From JAMXLO01 sp963799415 (GTDB lineage: Bacteria > Pseudomonadota > Alphaproteobacteria > Acetobacterales > Acetobacteraceae), in the NCBI GenBank assembly GCA_963799415.1, contig CAWCXI010000041.1, forward strand, positions 99,401-163,400: a stretch of 64,000 nucleotides of DNA. The letters are read 5' to 3'. Below, in pieces: positions 46,690-56,303 of the stretch; within the stretch, counting starts at the first letter, position 1, and each line of letters starts with the position of its first letter. The position numbers were made by a program, and so were the translations under genes. The notes beneath the pieces are model-generated. The model searched no databases. It saw only the letters and a list, made by a program, of their open reading frames with translations, and was not told the origin of the DNA.

Positions 46690-48561
46690 TCACTGCTGCC
46701 TTGCCGCGTCGTTCGCCGCAGCCTTTGCAGGATCCACCCACCACGAATCGAAGTTGAACCCCTCGCGGATCGGCTTGTCGGGATGACCGAAGCGGTCCCA
46801 GTAGGCGATGCGGAAGTCCAGGCTGTCCCAGTTGGGCACCAGATACCAACGCCACAGCAATACACGGTCCAGCGCGCGACCCGCCGTATCGAGTGTCGCG
46901 CGATCCTGCGCAGTGACGACCCGCTCGACCAGCGCATCGACCGCCGGATCGCAGATCCCAGGCACATTGAAACTTCCCGGCGCCTTGGCCGCCGCACAGG
47001 TGAAGTAGTCACGCAATTCGTTGCCCGGAATATCGCCCTCCGGATAGATCATGATGAGCATGTCGAAGTCGAAGTCATCCGTCAGATGCTGGTACTGTGC
47101 AGGATCGGCCGTGCGCACCCGCACATCGATGCCGAGCTTCTGGAGCGACTGGACGTAAGGCAGCGACACCCGCTCCAGCGACGGGTCGTCGAGCAGGATG
47201 GTGAAGCTCATCTGCGTGCCGTTCTTGTCCACCAGCTGGCGATCCTTCACCGACCAGCCTGCCTGCTCGAGCAGCGCCAGAGCACGCCGCAACTGCTCGC
47301 GGTTGTTGCCCGAGCCGTCGGTCACCGGCAGCTTGAACGGCTCGGTGAACAGTGCCGGCGGCAACTCCTTGCGATACGGCTCCAACAGCTTCAACTCGTC
47401 GCCCTGCGGGATGCCGGACGAGGCCAGGTCGCTGTTGTTGAAGTAGCTCAGCGTGCGCGTGTAGCTGCCGTAGAACAGATTCTTGTTCTCCCACTCGAAA
47501 TCGAACGCCTCCGCCATCGCCTGACGCACCAGCGGATTGGCGAACACCGGACGACGCGTGTTCATCGCGAAACCCTGCATGCCGGTCGGCAGGTGATGCT
47601 TGAAGACCTGCTTGATCACCAGCCCGCGCGACACGGCCGGGAAGTCATAGGCGGTTGCCCAGTTCTTCGAAATGTTCTCGCTGCGCAGATTGATCTGGCC
47701 AGCCTTGAACGCCTCCATCGCCACCGTCGAGTCGCGGAAATACTCGATGTGCACGCGATCGAAGTTGTTGGTGCCCTTGCCGGTCGGCATGTTCGCAGCC
47801 CACCAGTCGGGCCGGCGCGCATAGGTGATGCTGCGGCCGAGTTCGAAATTCTCGATCCGGTAAGGTCCCGAGCCGATCGGCGGATCGGTCAGCGGCTTGG
47901 TGAAGTCGCGGCCTTCGAAGAAATGCTTGGGCAGCACGGGCAGGCCGCCCAGAATCAACGGCAGCTCACGGTTCTCGTTCGACTTGAAGTGGAACACCAC
48001 GCGCCGTGGACTTTCCACCACCACGTCCTTCACGTCGGCCATCTGGATGCGGAAGCCTGGCCGCCCCTGTTCGAGCAGCGTCCGGTAGGTCCAGGCGACG
48101 TCTTCGGCGGTGACCGGCGTGCCGTCGGAGAACTTTGCCTCGGGCCGCAGCTCGAACGCGACCCACAGCTTGTTGGCCGGCAACTCGATGGTCTCGGCGA
48201 GGTGGCCGTAGCCTGTCGCGACCTCGTCGGCGGACGAGGTGAGCAGGCTTTCCCACACATGTCCCACGGTGGCGCCGGAGCCCGAGCCGCCCGGCAGGGT
48301 CACCCATGGGCTGACCATCCCGCTTGCCGATGTGCCGCGCAGGATGAACGGGTTGAAGCTGTCGAACGTGCCGATCGACGCCAACGTGACCTCGCCACCT
48401 TTCGGCGCGTTCGGGTTCACATAGGGAAAGTATGGGAAGTCCGGCGGTAGGGCAGGCTTCGCCAATATAGCGATGGCGTTGCTACGGGTCGTCGGCAGAT
48501 CGTCCGCCCGGGCGGGGAGGATGGCGAGGCCGAGCAGCAGCGAGAGGATTATGGCGCGCAT
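46690..48561 (-). CDS. yejA: Peptide ABC transporter substrate-binding protein YejA (family 5)
   Basis: 623 residues with a Sec signal (RAIILSLLLGLAILPARA). The mature protein matches SBP family 5: YVNPNAPKGGEVTLASIGTFDSFNP near the N-terminus, AEDVAWTYRTLLEQGRP, and RQAMAEAFDFEWENKNLFYG. YejA proteins bind oligopeptides, including microcin C-type molecules in characterised systems. First gene of yejABEF; the promoter should be in 48562-48606, a short gap to the next co-directional gene, so read-through is possible. Confidence 0.93.
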   Translation of the reverse strand: MRAIILSLLLGLAILPARADDLPTTRSNAIAILAKPALPPDFPYFPYVNPNAPKGGEVTLASIGTFDSFNPFILRGTSASGMVSPWVTLPGGSGSGATVGHVWESLLTSSADEVATGYGHLAETIELPANKLWVAFELRPEAKFSDGTPVTAEDVAWTYRTLLEQGRPGFRIQMADVKDVVVESPRRVVFHFKSNENRELPLILGGLPVLPKHFFEGRDFTKPLTDPPIGSGPYRIENFELGRSITYARRPDWWAANMPTGKGTNNFDRVHIEYFRDSTVAMEAFKAGQINLRSENISKNWATAYDFPAVSRGLVIKQVFKHHLPTGMQGFAMNTRRPVFANPLVRQAMAEAFDFEWENKNLFYGSYTRTLSYFNNSDLASSGIPQGDELKLLEPYRKELPPALFTEPFKLPVTDGSGNNREQLRRALALLEQAGWSVKDRQLVDKNGTQMSFTILLDDPSLERVSLPYVQSLQKLGIDVRVRTADPAQYQHLTDDFDFDMLIMIYPEGDIPGNELRDYFTCAAAKAPGSFNVPGICDPAVDALVERVVTAQDRATLDTAGRALDRVLLWRWYLVPNWDSLDFRIAYWDRFGHPDKPIREGFNFDSWWVDPAKAAANDAARQQ

Positions 48562-48606
48562 AGGAAAGCAGATGTGCCGCCAAGTAGGGGGGCTGGCAAC
48601 TAAAGA

Positions 48607-49404
48607 CTAGTTAAGCAGCGTGACGATCTGCGGCAGCAGCGCCGGATCGCCCACCGACAACACCCGTCCGTCGCCGCCCGGCCGCAACGGCTGCCCGGCC
48701 CAGTCGGTCACCCGGCCGCCGGCGCCCTCGACCACCGGCACCAGCGCCGCCCAGTCCCACAGCTTCATCGTCGTCTCCGCGATCACGTCGATCTGGCCGA
48801 GCGCCAGGAGGCCATGGGCGTAGCAGTCGCCGCCCCAGTAGTTGCGCCGCACCGAGGATGCGAGCCGCCGCCAATGCGGTTCATCGGCACCCAGCATCTC
48901 CGGGCTGGTGCAGGAAAGCTCCGCATGCGCCAGCGAGGCACACGGTCGGCAACCCGCGCGTCCGCCGAACGGGCCGCGGAATGCCGTGGGCCGGCCATTG
49001 GCGCCAATCCAGCGCTCGCGCGTCACCGGCTGGTCGATCACGCCGAGGATCGGCATCTCGTCATCCAGCAACGCGATCAACGTGCCGAATGTCGGCCGGC
49101 CGCTGACGAAGGCACGCGTGCCATCGATCGGATCGAGCACCCAGCGGAATCGCGCCTCTGGCCGGTCCAGCCCGAACTCCTCGCCCAGCACTCCGTGTTC
49201 CGGAAAACGCTCAGCCAACACCGCGCGCATCGCCTGCTCGGCGCTGCGGTCCGCGATCGTAACCGGCGAGCGGTCGGACTTGGTGTCGATGGCAAAGCCG
49301 GCGCGGAAGAACGGGCGGACCACGGCGCCGGCGACGTCCGCAGCAGCTTCGGCGGCTGCCAGGAACCGGTCGAGTTCGGCCAGAACGGCCGGTTTCCTTG
49401 CCAA
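48607..49404 (-). CDS. Inositol monophosphatase family phosphatase (possibly histidinol-phosphatase HisN)
   Basis: 265 residues. Metal-binding motifs are GEEFG near residues 75-79, DPIDGTRAFVSGRPTFGTLIA near 93-113, and WDWAALVPVVEGAGG near 217. The GTRAF(V/I)SG spacing is common to histidinol-phosphate phosphatases of the IMPase fold, so HisN activity is a fair alternative, but no his genes are adjacent. It is 10 bases downstream of the cytochrome gene, same strand. Confidence 0.88.
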   Translation of the reverse strand: MARKPAVLAELDRFLAAAEAAADVAGAVVRPFFRAGFAIDTKSDRSPVTIADRSAEQAMRAVLAERFPEHGVLGEEFGLDRPEARFRWVLDPIDGTRAFVSGRPTFGTLIALLDDEMPILGVIDQPVTRERWIGANGRPTAFRGPFGGRAGCRPCASLAHAELSCTSPEMLGADEPHWRRLASSVRRNYWGGDCYAHGLLALGQIDVIAETTMKLWDWAALVPVVEGAGGRVTDWAGQPLRPGGDGRVLSVGDPALLPQIVTLLN

Positions 49405-49414
49405 AGCGCCGGGT

Positions 49415-50071
49415 CTACGGCTTGGGCGGCTGACCGGGCGCCGCCGGCGGGGATGCCGGCGCGCTCGGCTGCCCGGCGGCGGGTTGCTGCCCGGCGGGCT
49501 GCGGGGCTGCGGGCTGCTGCGCGGCCTCTGGCGCCGGTAACGGCACGGGGTTGTCCGACAGCGACCGCAGGTAGGCGATCACGTCCGCTCGCTGCTTGTC
49601 GTTGCTGATACCGGCGAACGACATACGGGTGCCGGGCGCATAGGCGCTTGGCTTGTACAGCCACTCGTTCAGGGCATCGAAGGTCCAGGGCTGGCCTTTG
49701 AACTTCTCCAGCGCAGGCGAATAGCTGAAACCCTGTTCGTGGTCGTGCGGCCCAGCGACAACCCCGTAGAGGTTCGGCCCGACCCCGGGCTTGCCACCCT
49801 TATCGAAGGTGTGACAGGCGACGCAGACGCGGTGCACGAACTGATCGCCCACCTTGGGGTCGGCGCTGGCGAGCAGAGGCGCAATAGGGGCGGGACCGGC
49901 CGGCTTGGCCTCGCCGCCGCCCGTCGCCGCCGGGGCCGCCGCGATGACCAGCGCCGGCTTCTCCGGCACCCGTTCGCGCACCAGGGAGTCGCCAATCAGG
50001 CCAGTGAGAAAGAAGACAATGCCAGCGACCAGGATCGCGGCAATGCCCTTGTTGACTTCCATACTGTCCAT
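49415..50071 (-). CDS. Membrane-anchored cytochrome c (c-552 type) with proline-rich tail
   Basis: 218 residues. An N-terminal anchor (GIAAILVAGIVFFLTGLIG) is followed by an Ala/Pro linker and one class I haem domain. Its CVACH motif lies near residue 82-86, with TFDKGGKPGVGPNLYGVVAG after it and the axial methionine in RMSFAGISNDKQRADVIAYL. After the domain comes a ~45-residue Pro/Ala/Gln tail. The domain resembles CycM/c-552 cytochromes that feed oxidases. Start 50071 or ATG 50062. Confidence 0.9.
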   Translation of the reverse strand: MDSMEVNKGIAAILVAGIVFFLTGLIGDSLVRERVPEKPALVIAAAPAATGGGEAKPAGPAPIAPLLASADPKVGDQFVHRVCVACHTFDKGGKPGVGPNLYGVVAGPHDHEQGFSYSPALEKFKGQPWTFDALNEWLYKPSAYAPGTRMSFAGISNDKQRADVIAYLRSLSDNPVPLPAPEAAQQPAAPQPAGQQPAAGQPSAPASPPAAPGQPPKP

Positions 50072-50197
50072 GCGGCGCGAGTTCCCCGTCGAACCAGATC
50101 AAAGACGCACGGAGGTCCGCCGGCACGGCGTTGCACGCGGCCGTTCACCTCCATAAGGTGGGCGCACCATAGGGAAACGACCTTTGCCCATCAACCC

Positions 50198-50941
50198 GTG
50201 AACCCGATCGTCATCATTCCCGCCCGCATGGCCTCGACACGGTTGCCCGGCAAGCCGCTCGCCGACATCCACGGCAGGCCGATGATCGTGCACGTGCTGG
50301 AGCGCGGGCGTGAAGCGGATCTCGGGCCCGTGGCGGTGGCCTGCGGCGATGCAGTGATTGCCGATGCGGTGCGGGCGGCAGGAGGTCGCGCGGTAGTGAC
50401 CGACCCCGCGCTGCCATCCGGCTCCGATCGCGTGTTCGCCGCACTGGCCGCGTTGGATCCTGACGAGCGGCACGACGTCGTGGTCAACCTCCAGGGTGAT
50501 TTCCCGACCATCACCGGCGCGCAGCTGCGCCTTGCGGTGGCACCGTTGCGCGACCCCGCATGCGACATCGGCACACTGGTGGTGCCGATCGCGTCAGATG
50601 AGGAAGCGAATACCGCGTCGTTCGTGAAGGCCGCCTGTGCGTTCGCCGACGGGCAGATCATCGCACCGGCGCTGTACTTCTCGCGCACGCCGATCCCTTG
50701 GGGCGACGGGCCGCGCTGGCATCATGTCGGCATCTACGCCTACCGCCGCGCCGCGCTCGCGCGCTACGTGGCACTGCCGCCCTCGCCACTGGAGTTGCGA
50801 GAGCACCTGGAACAACTGCGCGCGCTGGAGGCAGGCATGCGGATTGGTTGCGCGCGGATGGACCACGGGCCGTTCGGCGTCGACACACCCGAGGACCTGG
50901 AACGGGCACGCCGCCTGCTGGCACCGGCCGGCCGCGCATGA
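50198..50941 (+). CDS. kdsB: 3-deoxy-manno-octulosonate cytidylyltransferase
   Basis: 247 residues. CMP-Kdo synthetase activates Kdo for LPS inner-core synthesis. The nucleotide-binding start IVIIPARMASTRLPGKPLADI, the central VVNLQGDFPTI and the conserved HVGIYAYRRAALARYV and LEQLRALEAGMRIG motifs are all present. The start is GTG 50198; the region 50072-50197 separates it from the divergent cytochrome gene and presumably holds both promoters. The stop overlaps pheA (ATGA). Confidence 0.94.
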   Translation: MNPIVIIPARMASTRLPGKPLADIHGRPMIVHVLERGREADLGPVAVACGDAVIADAVRAAGGRAVVTDPALPSGSDRVFAALAALDPDERHDVVVNLQGDFPTITGAQLRLAVAPLRDPACDIGTLVVPIASDEEANTASFVKAACAFADGQIIAPALYFSRTPIPWGDGPRWHHVGIYAYRRAALARYVALPPSPLELREHLEQLRALEAGMRIGCARMDHGPFGVDTPEDLERARRLLAPAGRA

Positions 50942-51783
50942 CCGCGACGATCGCCTTCCAGGGTGTGCCCGGCGCCTATTCCGACCTCGCCTGTCGCGTC
51001 GCCCACCCGGACCTCACCACGCTGCCGTGCGAGTCGTTCGAGTCGGCTATGGACGCGGTGCGTGAGGGGCGGGCGGAGCTTGCCATGCTGCCGTGCGAGA
51101 ACAGCCTCGCCGGGCGCGTGCCGGACATCCACCACCTGCTGCCGGAATCCGGTCTTTTCGTGATCGGCGAGCACTTCCATCGGGTCGAACACTGCCTGCT
51201 CGGGGTCAAGGGCGCCGCCCTCGACGATCTGAAGCGGGCGCACTCGCATACCGTGGCGCTGGGTCAGGTCCGCCACAGCCTGCGCCGGCTTGGGCTGACG
51301 CCTGTGGTGCAGGCGGACACCGCCGGCGCCGCCCAGCTTGTCGCGCAGTGGAACCGCAAGGAGGAAGCGGCGATCGCCTCGGCTCTTGCGGCGGAGATCT
51401 ACGGGCTCGAGATTCTGGCGGCGAATGTCGAGGACGCATCGCACAACACGACGCGTTTCTATGTCATGGCGCGCCAGCCGCGGACACCTGAGCCGACCCA
51501 GCCCGAGCTGATGACGACATTCGTGTTCCGCGTCAGGAATGTGCCGGCGGCGCTTTACAAGGCGCTGGGCGGCTTCGCGACCAATGGCGTGAACATGACC
51601 AAGCTGGAAAGCTACATGCTCGCCGGTCATTTCGTCGCCACGCAGTTCTTATGCGACGCCGACGGCCATCCCGAACAGCCGGCGCTGCGGCGCGCGCTGG
51701 AGGAGCTGTCGTTCTTTTCCTCCGAGGTGCGGGTTCTCGGCGTCTATCCCGCCGCGCCATTCCGGCAGCGGCAAGGGACGTAG
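50938..51783 (+). CDS. pheA: Prephenate dehydratase
   Basis: 281 residues. It converts prephenate to phenylpyruvate in phenylalanine synthesis. FQGVPGAYSDLA at residue 7, LPCENSLAGRVPD (substrate-binding loop) and the family DASHNTTRFYVMA region are clear. The C-terminal ACT domain (TTFVFRVRNVPAALYKALGGF, KLESYMLAGHFVATQF) provides phenylalanine feedback inhibition. No chorismate mutase domain is fused. Overlaps kdsB by four bases; ends convergent to the nickel permease gene. Confidence 0.95.
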   Translation: MTATIAFQGVPGAYSDLACRVAHPDLTTLPCESFESAMDAVREGRAELAMLPCENSLAGRVPDIHHLLPESGLFVIGEHFHRVEHCLLGVKGAALDDLKRAHSHTVALGQVRHSLRRLGLTPVVQADTAGAAQLVAQWNRKEEAAIASALAAEIYGLEILAANVEDASHNTTRFYVMARQPRTPEPTQPELMTTFVFRVRNVPAALYKALGGFATNGVNMTKLESYMLAGHFVATQFLCDADGHPEQPALRRALEELSFFSSEVRVLGVYPAAPFRQRQGT

Positions 51784-51818
51784 CCCTTGCCGCGCCGTTC
51801 CGGGTCCTGCCGGGCGCA

Positions 51819-52841
51819 TTACGGGCTCATGTCGCTGCGGCGATAGATGATCGTCGAGACCACCCAGCACAGGATGAAGATGCCGACCACGGCAAACCCG
51901 AGATTGCCGATGCTGTCGTTCAGCGTCCCGACAACGTCCCAGAACCACCCGCTCAGCGCGAGCTGGCTGCCGATTAGCCCGAGTGCCTCGATGCCGCCGA
52001 TCAGCAGAGCGATAAGCACCGAGACGGCGGTTATCGTCAGGTTGTACCACAGCTTGCGCAGCGGATTGATGAAGGCCCAGCCGTAGGCACCGACCATCAG
52101 CACGCTGTCAGTCGTGTCCACCAGCGCCATGCCGGCGGTGAAGAGCGCGGGAAACACCATCGCCTGCCACGGCGACATACCGCGGGCTGCCTGCGTCGCC
52201 GAAATCCCCAGCAGGCCGACTTCTGTTGCCGTGTCGAAGCCCAGGCCGAACAGGAAGCCCAGCGGGTACATGTGCCAGCTTTCGGTGATTGAGCGGAACA
52301 GCGGGCGGAACAGGCGCGCCAGCATTCCTCGCCCGGCAAGCAGCAGGTTGAGCGCGTCGTCGTTCAGGCTTCCGCCGCGCCGCACCTCGCGGAAACTGCA
52401 CCAGACGCCACGCAGAACGACCAGGTTGACGAGTGCAATGGCCAACAGGAACGCGGCCGACACCGCGGTGCCGATGATACCGCCGACCTGCCTCGCGGTG
52501 TCGAACCGGTCCTGCATGGCCGCGGCCGTCGCGGCAATCGCCAGCGACGCCAGGATGACGATGGTGGAGTGGCCAAGCGAGAACCACAACCCGACTGTTT
52601 GCGGGCGCTTCCCGTCGTGGATCAGCTTACGGACCACGTTGTCGATGGCTGCGATGTGATCGGCATCGACGGCGTGGCGAAGCCCAAACACCCAGGCCAG
52701 CAGCGCGATGCCGAGCAGTGCCGGACGGTCGTGGAATGCCACCCAGGCCCAGGTCCAGGCTGTGACGTTGGCGGCGATCAGGCCGCCATACAGCGACGCG
52801 GACCCCCGAAGGCCTCGAAGCCCGCCGACAATGCCGCTCAC
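51819..52841 (-). CDS. Nickel/cobalt permease, HoxN/NixA (NiCoT) family
   Basis: 340 residues, eight predicted spans. The NiCoT signature RHAVDADHIAAIDNVVRKL is in TM2 and GLGFDTATEVGLLG in TM5, with the other conserved LGHSTIV and GMALVDTTDSVLM. It starts at GTG 52841, overlapping the hypB stop. Position at the downstream end of the hyp operon makes nickel supply to the hydrogenase the obvious role. Last gene before the convergent pheA. Confidence 0.93.
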   Translation of the reverse strand: MSGIVGGLRGLRGSASLYGGLIAANVTAWTWAWVAFHDRPALLGIALLAWVFGLRHAVDADHIAAIDNVVRKLIHDGKRPQTVGLWFSLGHSTIVILASLAIAATAAAMQDRFDTARQVGGIIGTAVSAAFLLAIALVNLVVLRGVWCSFREVRRGGSLNDDALNLLLAGRGMLARLFRPLFRSITESWHMYPLGFLFGLGFDTATEVGLLGISATQAARGMSPWQAMVFPALFTAGMALVDTTDSVLMVGAYGWAFINPLRKLWYNLTITAVSVLIALLIGGIEALGLIGSQLALSGWFWDVVGTLNDSIGNLGFAVVGIFILCWVVSTIIYRRSDMSP

Positions 52842-53755
52842 ACGGCGTGGTCCGCAGATTGAAGTCCGGTTGGAGCGGGCGATTCCTGCTGTCCGACGAG
52901 CTCGTGGCGCAGCCACTGATACCACGCCTCGATGCCCTCGCCGGTCTCAGCGGACACGCGCAACACCTCGATGTCGGGATTGACCTCGCGGGCATACGCG
53001 ATACAGCGATCGACATCGAAACGCACATGCGGCAGCAGATCGATCTTGTTGATCAGCATCAGCCGGCAGGCACGGAACATGTGCGGATACTTGATCGGCT
53101 TGTCCTCGCCCTCGGTCACCGACACCAACACCACCTTGGCGCGCTCGCCGAGATCGAACAGCGCCGGGCACACCAGATTGCCGACATTCTCGATGAGCAC
53201 CAGCGAACCGGGGGGTGGTTTGAGCTGCTGCATGCCGCGCGCCAGCATGTCTGCCTCAAGGTGGCAGCCGGTACCGGTGTTGACCTGGATCACCGCGCAG
53301 CCGGTGGCGCGGATGCGCTCGGCGTCGTTGGTCGTGGCCTGATCGCCTTCCACCACATAGATGCGCATCTCGTCCCGCAGCGCACGGATGGTGCGTTCCA
53401 GCAGACTGGTCTTGCCCGATCCAGGGGAGCTCATCAGGTTCAGCGCCAGCACCTCGCGGCCCTCGAACCAGCCGCGGTTACGTTCGGCTAGGGCCTGGTT
53501 CTTGGCCAGAATCTCCTGCTCCAGGGCGATCGTGCGGCCGTGCACGCCGGCGTGCAGCGCGGCCCGCGGGTCGGCATGCGCATGGCTGTGATCATGCGAA
53601 TGTCCATGATCGTGGTCGTGGTCATGCGGGTGCGCGTGGTCATGTGGATGCGCATGGTCGTGGCTGTGGGTATGCCCGTCGGAGCCATGCGCATGAGCAC
53701 CCGGCATTGTGTAGCGGACGTCTTGATTATCCGAGCAGCCGCAGGTGGTGCACAT
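52838..53755 (-). CDS. hypB: Hydrogenase nickel-insertion GTPase HypB
   Basis: 305 residues. The N-terminal metal site CTTCGCSD, then a histidine-rich stretch (repeated HSHDHAHPHDHAHPH-like units, about residues 26-58) that can store nickel, then the GTPase core: P-loop LMSSPGSGKTSLLERT, VVEGDQATTNDAERI, NVGNLVCP and the G4-type NKIDLLPHV. It works with HypA to deliver nickel to the large subunit. The start at ATG 53755 overlaps the hypA stop. Confidence 0.96.
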   Translation of the reverse strand: MCTTCGCSDNQDVRYTMPGAHAHGSDGHTHSHDHAHPHDHAHPHDHDHDHGHSHDHSHAHADPRAALHAGVHGRTIALEQEILAKNQALAERNRGWFEGREVLALNLMSSPGSGKTSLLERTIRALRDEMRIYVVEGDQATTNDAERIRATGCAVIQVNTGTGCHLEADMLARGMQQLKPPPGSLVLIENVGNLVCPALFDLGERAKVVLVSVTEGEDKPIKYPHMFRACRLMLINKIDLLPHVRFDVDRCIAYAREVNPDIEVLRVSAETGEGIEAWYQWLRHELVGQQESPAPTGLQSADHAV

Positions 53756-54084
53756 CACGCGACCTCCATTTCCCTGATCCTCAGTTCCTCGCCGGCGATG
53801 ACGCGCAGTCTTGCGCTGCCGCAGGCGCAGCGGCCGACCAGTTGAACCAATGCCACCTCGCGGTCGCAGTCTCGGCACACCGCGCGTCCCGGCGTTTCGA
53901 TGATTTCCAAAGCGGCGCCTTCTACCACGGTGTTCCTGGCACACACATCGAAGCAGAAGCGCACCGCGTCCGGCATCACCGCGGAGAGCTGGCCGATCTC
54001 CAGCCGCACCCGGGTCACGCGTGCATCCCCCGCGCGCTCGGCGCAGATCTCCACGATGCCGTTGGCGATGCTGAGTTCATGCAT
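53755..54084 (-). CDS. hypA: Hydrogenase nickel-incorporation protein HypA
   Basis: 109 residues beginning MHELSIANGIVEI, where His2 is the nickel ligand. The zinc site is formed by CRDCDR and CACGSAR. It cooperates with HypB. A 12-base gap separates it from hypE upstream. Confidence 0.96.
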   Translation of the reverse strand: MHELSIANGIVEICAERAGDARVTRVRLEIGQLSAVMPDAVRFCFDVCARNTVVEGAALEIIETPGRAVCRDCDREVALVQLVGRCACGSARLRVIAGEELRIREMEVA

Positions 54085-54096
54085 TGCATCGCATCA

Positions 54097-55164
54097 CTAA
54101 CAGATCCTCGGCAGCTGCTCGCCGACCAGCATGTCGACGATGCGCTCGCCGCCGAACACCGTGTGCAACACCACCATGCCGGTGGGCCGCTCGGTCACCT
54201 CGCCGATCACCACTGCATCCGTGCCGGCGGGATGCGCACGCATCGCCGCAATCACACGATCGGCGTCGGTCGCGGCGACCACCGCCACGAGTTTGCCCTC
54301 ATTGGCCAGATACAGCGGATCGAGACCCAGGATTTCGCAGGCTCCCTTGACCTCCTCACGCAGCGGCAGCGCGTCCTCGCGGATGCGGATGCCGACATTG
54401 GAGCTTTGCGCGAACTCGTTCAGCACGGTGGCAATGCCGCCCCGCGTCGCGTCACGCAGGCAGTGGATCGACGGGCATACCGCCAGCATCGCGGCCACCA
54501 GCCCGTCCAGCGGCTGGCAATCGCTCGATACGTCGGCCTCCAGCGCCAACTGGTTGCGCGCGATCAGGATGGCTGTGCCATGATCGCCGAGTACGCCGTT
54601 GACGATTACCACATCGCCTATGCGCGCCTGGTTCGCCGAGATCGCGACGCCCTGCGCGACAACGCCGATGCCGGCGGTGTTGACGAACAGCTTATCGGCG
54701 GCGCCACGCTCGACGACCTTGGTATCCCCGGTCACGATGACGACGCCGGCCTGATCGGCAACGCGCTTCATGCTGGCGGTCACGCGGCGCAGGATGTCGA
54801 CGTCCAGTCCTTCCTCCAGCACCATGCCGCACGACAGGAACAACGGCCGCGCGCCGCACATCGCCAGATCATTGACGGTGCCCGCCACCGCAAGCGTGCC
54901 GATGTCCCCGCCCGGAAAAAACAGCGGATCGACCACATAGGTATCGGTGGTGAACGCCAGCCGGTCACCGTGCCGCGCGAGGTCCGCGAGAGGGATGCGC
55001 GCCTGGTCCTCCAGCGCGCCGAGCATGGGATTGTCGAACGCCGAGACGAACACGTCCTCGATCAGCGCGCGCATCGCCTTGCCGCCGCTGCCGTGCGACA
55101 TGTTGATGCGGGCATCGCGCACCGTGCCACCGCGCCGCGCGCCTGTCGGTGCCGGAACATTCAT
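54097..55164 (-). CDS. hypE: Hydrogenase maturation protein HypE
   Basis: 355 residues of the AIR-synthase-like fold. It dehydrates the carbamoylated C-terminal cysteine to the thiocyanate that becomes the cyanide ligand of the Fe. NMSHGSGGKAMRALI at the N-terminus and the essential C-terminal sequence GEQLPRIC are both intact. The start overlaps the hypD stop (ATGA). Confidence 0.96.
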   Translation of the reverse strand: MNVPAPTGARRGGTVRDARINMSHGSGGKAMRALIEDVFVSAFDNPMLGALEDQARIPLADLARHGDRLAFTTDTYVVDPLFFPGGDIGTLAVAGTVNDLAMCGARPLFLSCGMVLEEGLDVDILRRVTASMKRVADQAGVVIVTGDTKVVERGAADKLFVNTAGIGVVAQGVAISANQARIGDVVIVNGVLGDHGTAILIARNQLALEADVSSDCQPLDGLVAAMLAVCPSIHCLRDATRGGIATVLNEFAQSSNVGIRIREDALPLREEVKGACEILGLDPLYLANEGKLVAVVAATDADRVIAAMRAHPAGTDAVVIGEVTERPTGMVVLHTVFGGERIVDMLVGEQLPRIC

Positions 55165-56303
55165 CCGCCTGAATCCGCGGGGACGAGCGACATGTCGGTC
55201 CGGCCGTAGTTGTAGTACGCCGCGCAGGCACCCTCGGTGGAGACCATCAACGACCCCAGCGGGGTTTCAGGTGTGCAGGCGGTGCCGAACACCTTGCACT
55301 GACGCGGCTTGATCACACCCTTCAGCACCTCGCCGCATTGGCACGCCTTGGGGTCGGCAATCCTGATGTTGGGCACGCCAAACTTCCGTTCCGCATCGAA
55401 CGCGGCATAACTCTCGCGCAACCGCACGCCGGAATGGTCGATCGAACCAAGGCCGCGCCACTCGAAGAACTCGCGCAGTTCGTAGACCTCGTGGATCGCC
55501 GCGAGCGCGTTCGGATTGCCATGCGCCGGAACGACGCGGCCGTACTGGTTCTCGACCTCGCAGCGGCCATCGACAATTTGCTTCAGCACCATCCAAAGCG
55601 CATGCAGCACGTCCAACGGCTCGAACCCGGCGATGGTGATTGGCTTGCGATAGTGCCGGGTTATGAATTCGTAGATGGTGGTGCCGATAACCATGCTGAC
55701 ATGACCAGGCCCAAGGAATCCATCCAGGTGCAGGTCGGGCGAATCCAAAATCGCCTTGATCGTCGGAATGATGGTGATGTGATTGCAGAACAGCGAGAAG
55801 TTTCTCACGCCCTGCTTCCGCGCCTCAATCACCGTCATCGCGGTACTTGGCATCGTGGTCTCGAAGCCCAGACCGAAAAAGATAACCTCCCGATCTGGGT
55901 TCTTCCGTGCGATCGCCAGCGCATCGAGCGGCGAATAGACCATCCGCACATCCGCACCATCGGCCTTTGCCTTCAGCAGACTCTTGTGCGATCCCGGCAC
56001 TCGCATCGCGTCGCCGAACGTGGTGAAGATCACCTCCGGCCGTTCGGCCAGTGCCACGCAGTCGTCAACCCGCCCCATCGGCAGCACGCAGACCGGGCAG
56101 CCAGGCCCGTGCACGAATTCCACCTCGTCGGGCAGCATCTGCTGAATGCCGTAGCGGAATATCGAGTGCGTGTGTCCGCCGCACACTTCCATAATCTGCA
56201 ATGGTCGCGTCCGATTCCGCGAGATTGCCGCGCTCAACTTGCGAATCTCGTCCAGCAGCACACGCGCCTTCACCGGATCGCGGAACTCGTCGACGTATTT
56301 CAT
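55161..56303 (-). CDS. hypD: Hydrogenase maturation protein HypD
   Basis: 380 residues. This is the Fe(CN)2CO assembly scaffold with HypC. Conserved elements are MEVCGGHTHSIFRYGI (about residues 38-53), HGPGCPVCVLP, GFETTMPSTA and the C-terminal [4Fe-4S]/Cys region ACQCGEVLKG and TACTPETPLG. The start at ATG 56303 overlaps the SIS gene stop. Confidence 0.96.
   Translation of the reverse strand: MKYVDEFRDPVKARVLLDEIRKLSAAISRNRTRPLQIMEVCGGHTHSIFRYGIQQMLPDEVEFVHGPGCPVCVLPMGRVDDCVALAERPEVIFTTFGDAMRVPGSHKSLLKAKADGADVRMVYSPLDALAIARKNPDREVIFFGLGFETTMPSTAMTVIEARKQGVRNFSLFCNHITIIPTIKAILDSPDLHLDGFLGPGHVSMVIGTTIYEFITRHYRKPITIAGFEPLDVLHALWMVLKQIVDGRCEVENQYGRVVPAHGNPNALAAIHEVYELREFFEWRGLGSIDHSGVRLRESYAAFDAERKFGVPNIRIADPKACQCGEVLKGVIKPRQCKVFGTACTPETPLGSLMVSTEGACAAYYNYGRTDMSLVPADSGG

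Noticed and set aside
53580..53680. Short tandem repeat of CATGCG/GTGGTCATG units
   Set aside because: It encodes the His-rich metal-storage stretch of HypB, which is normal for this family.
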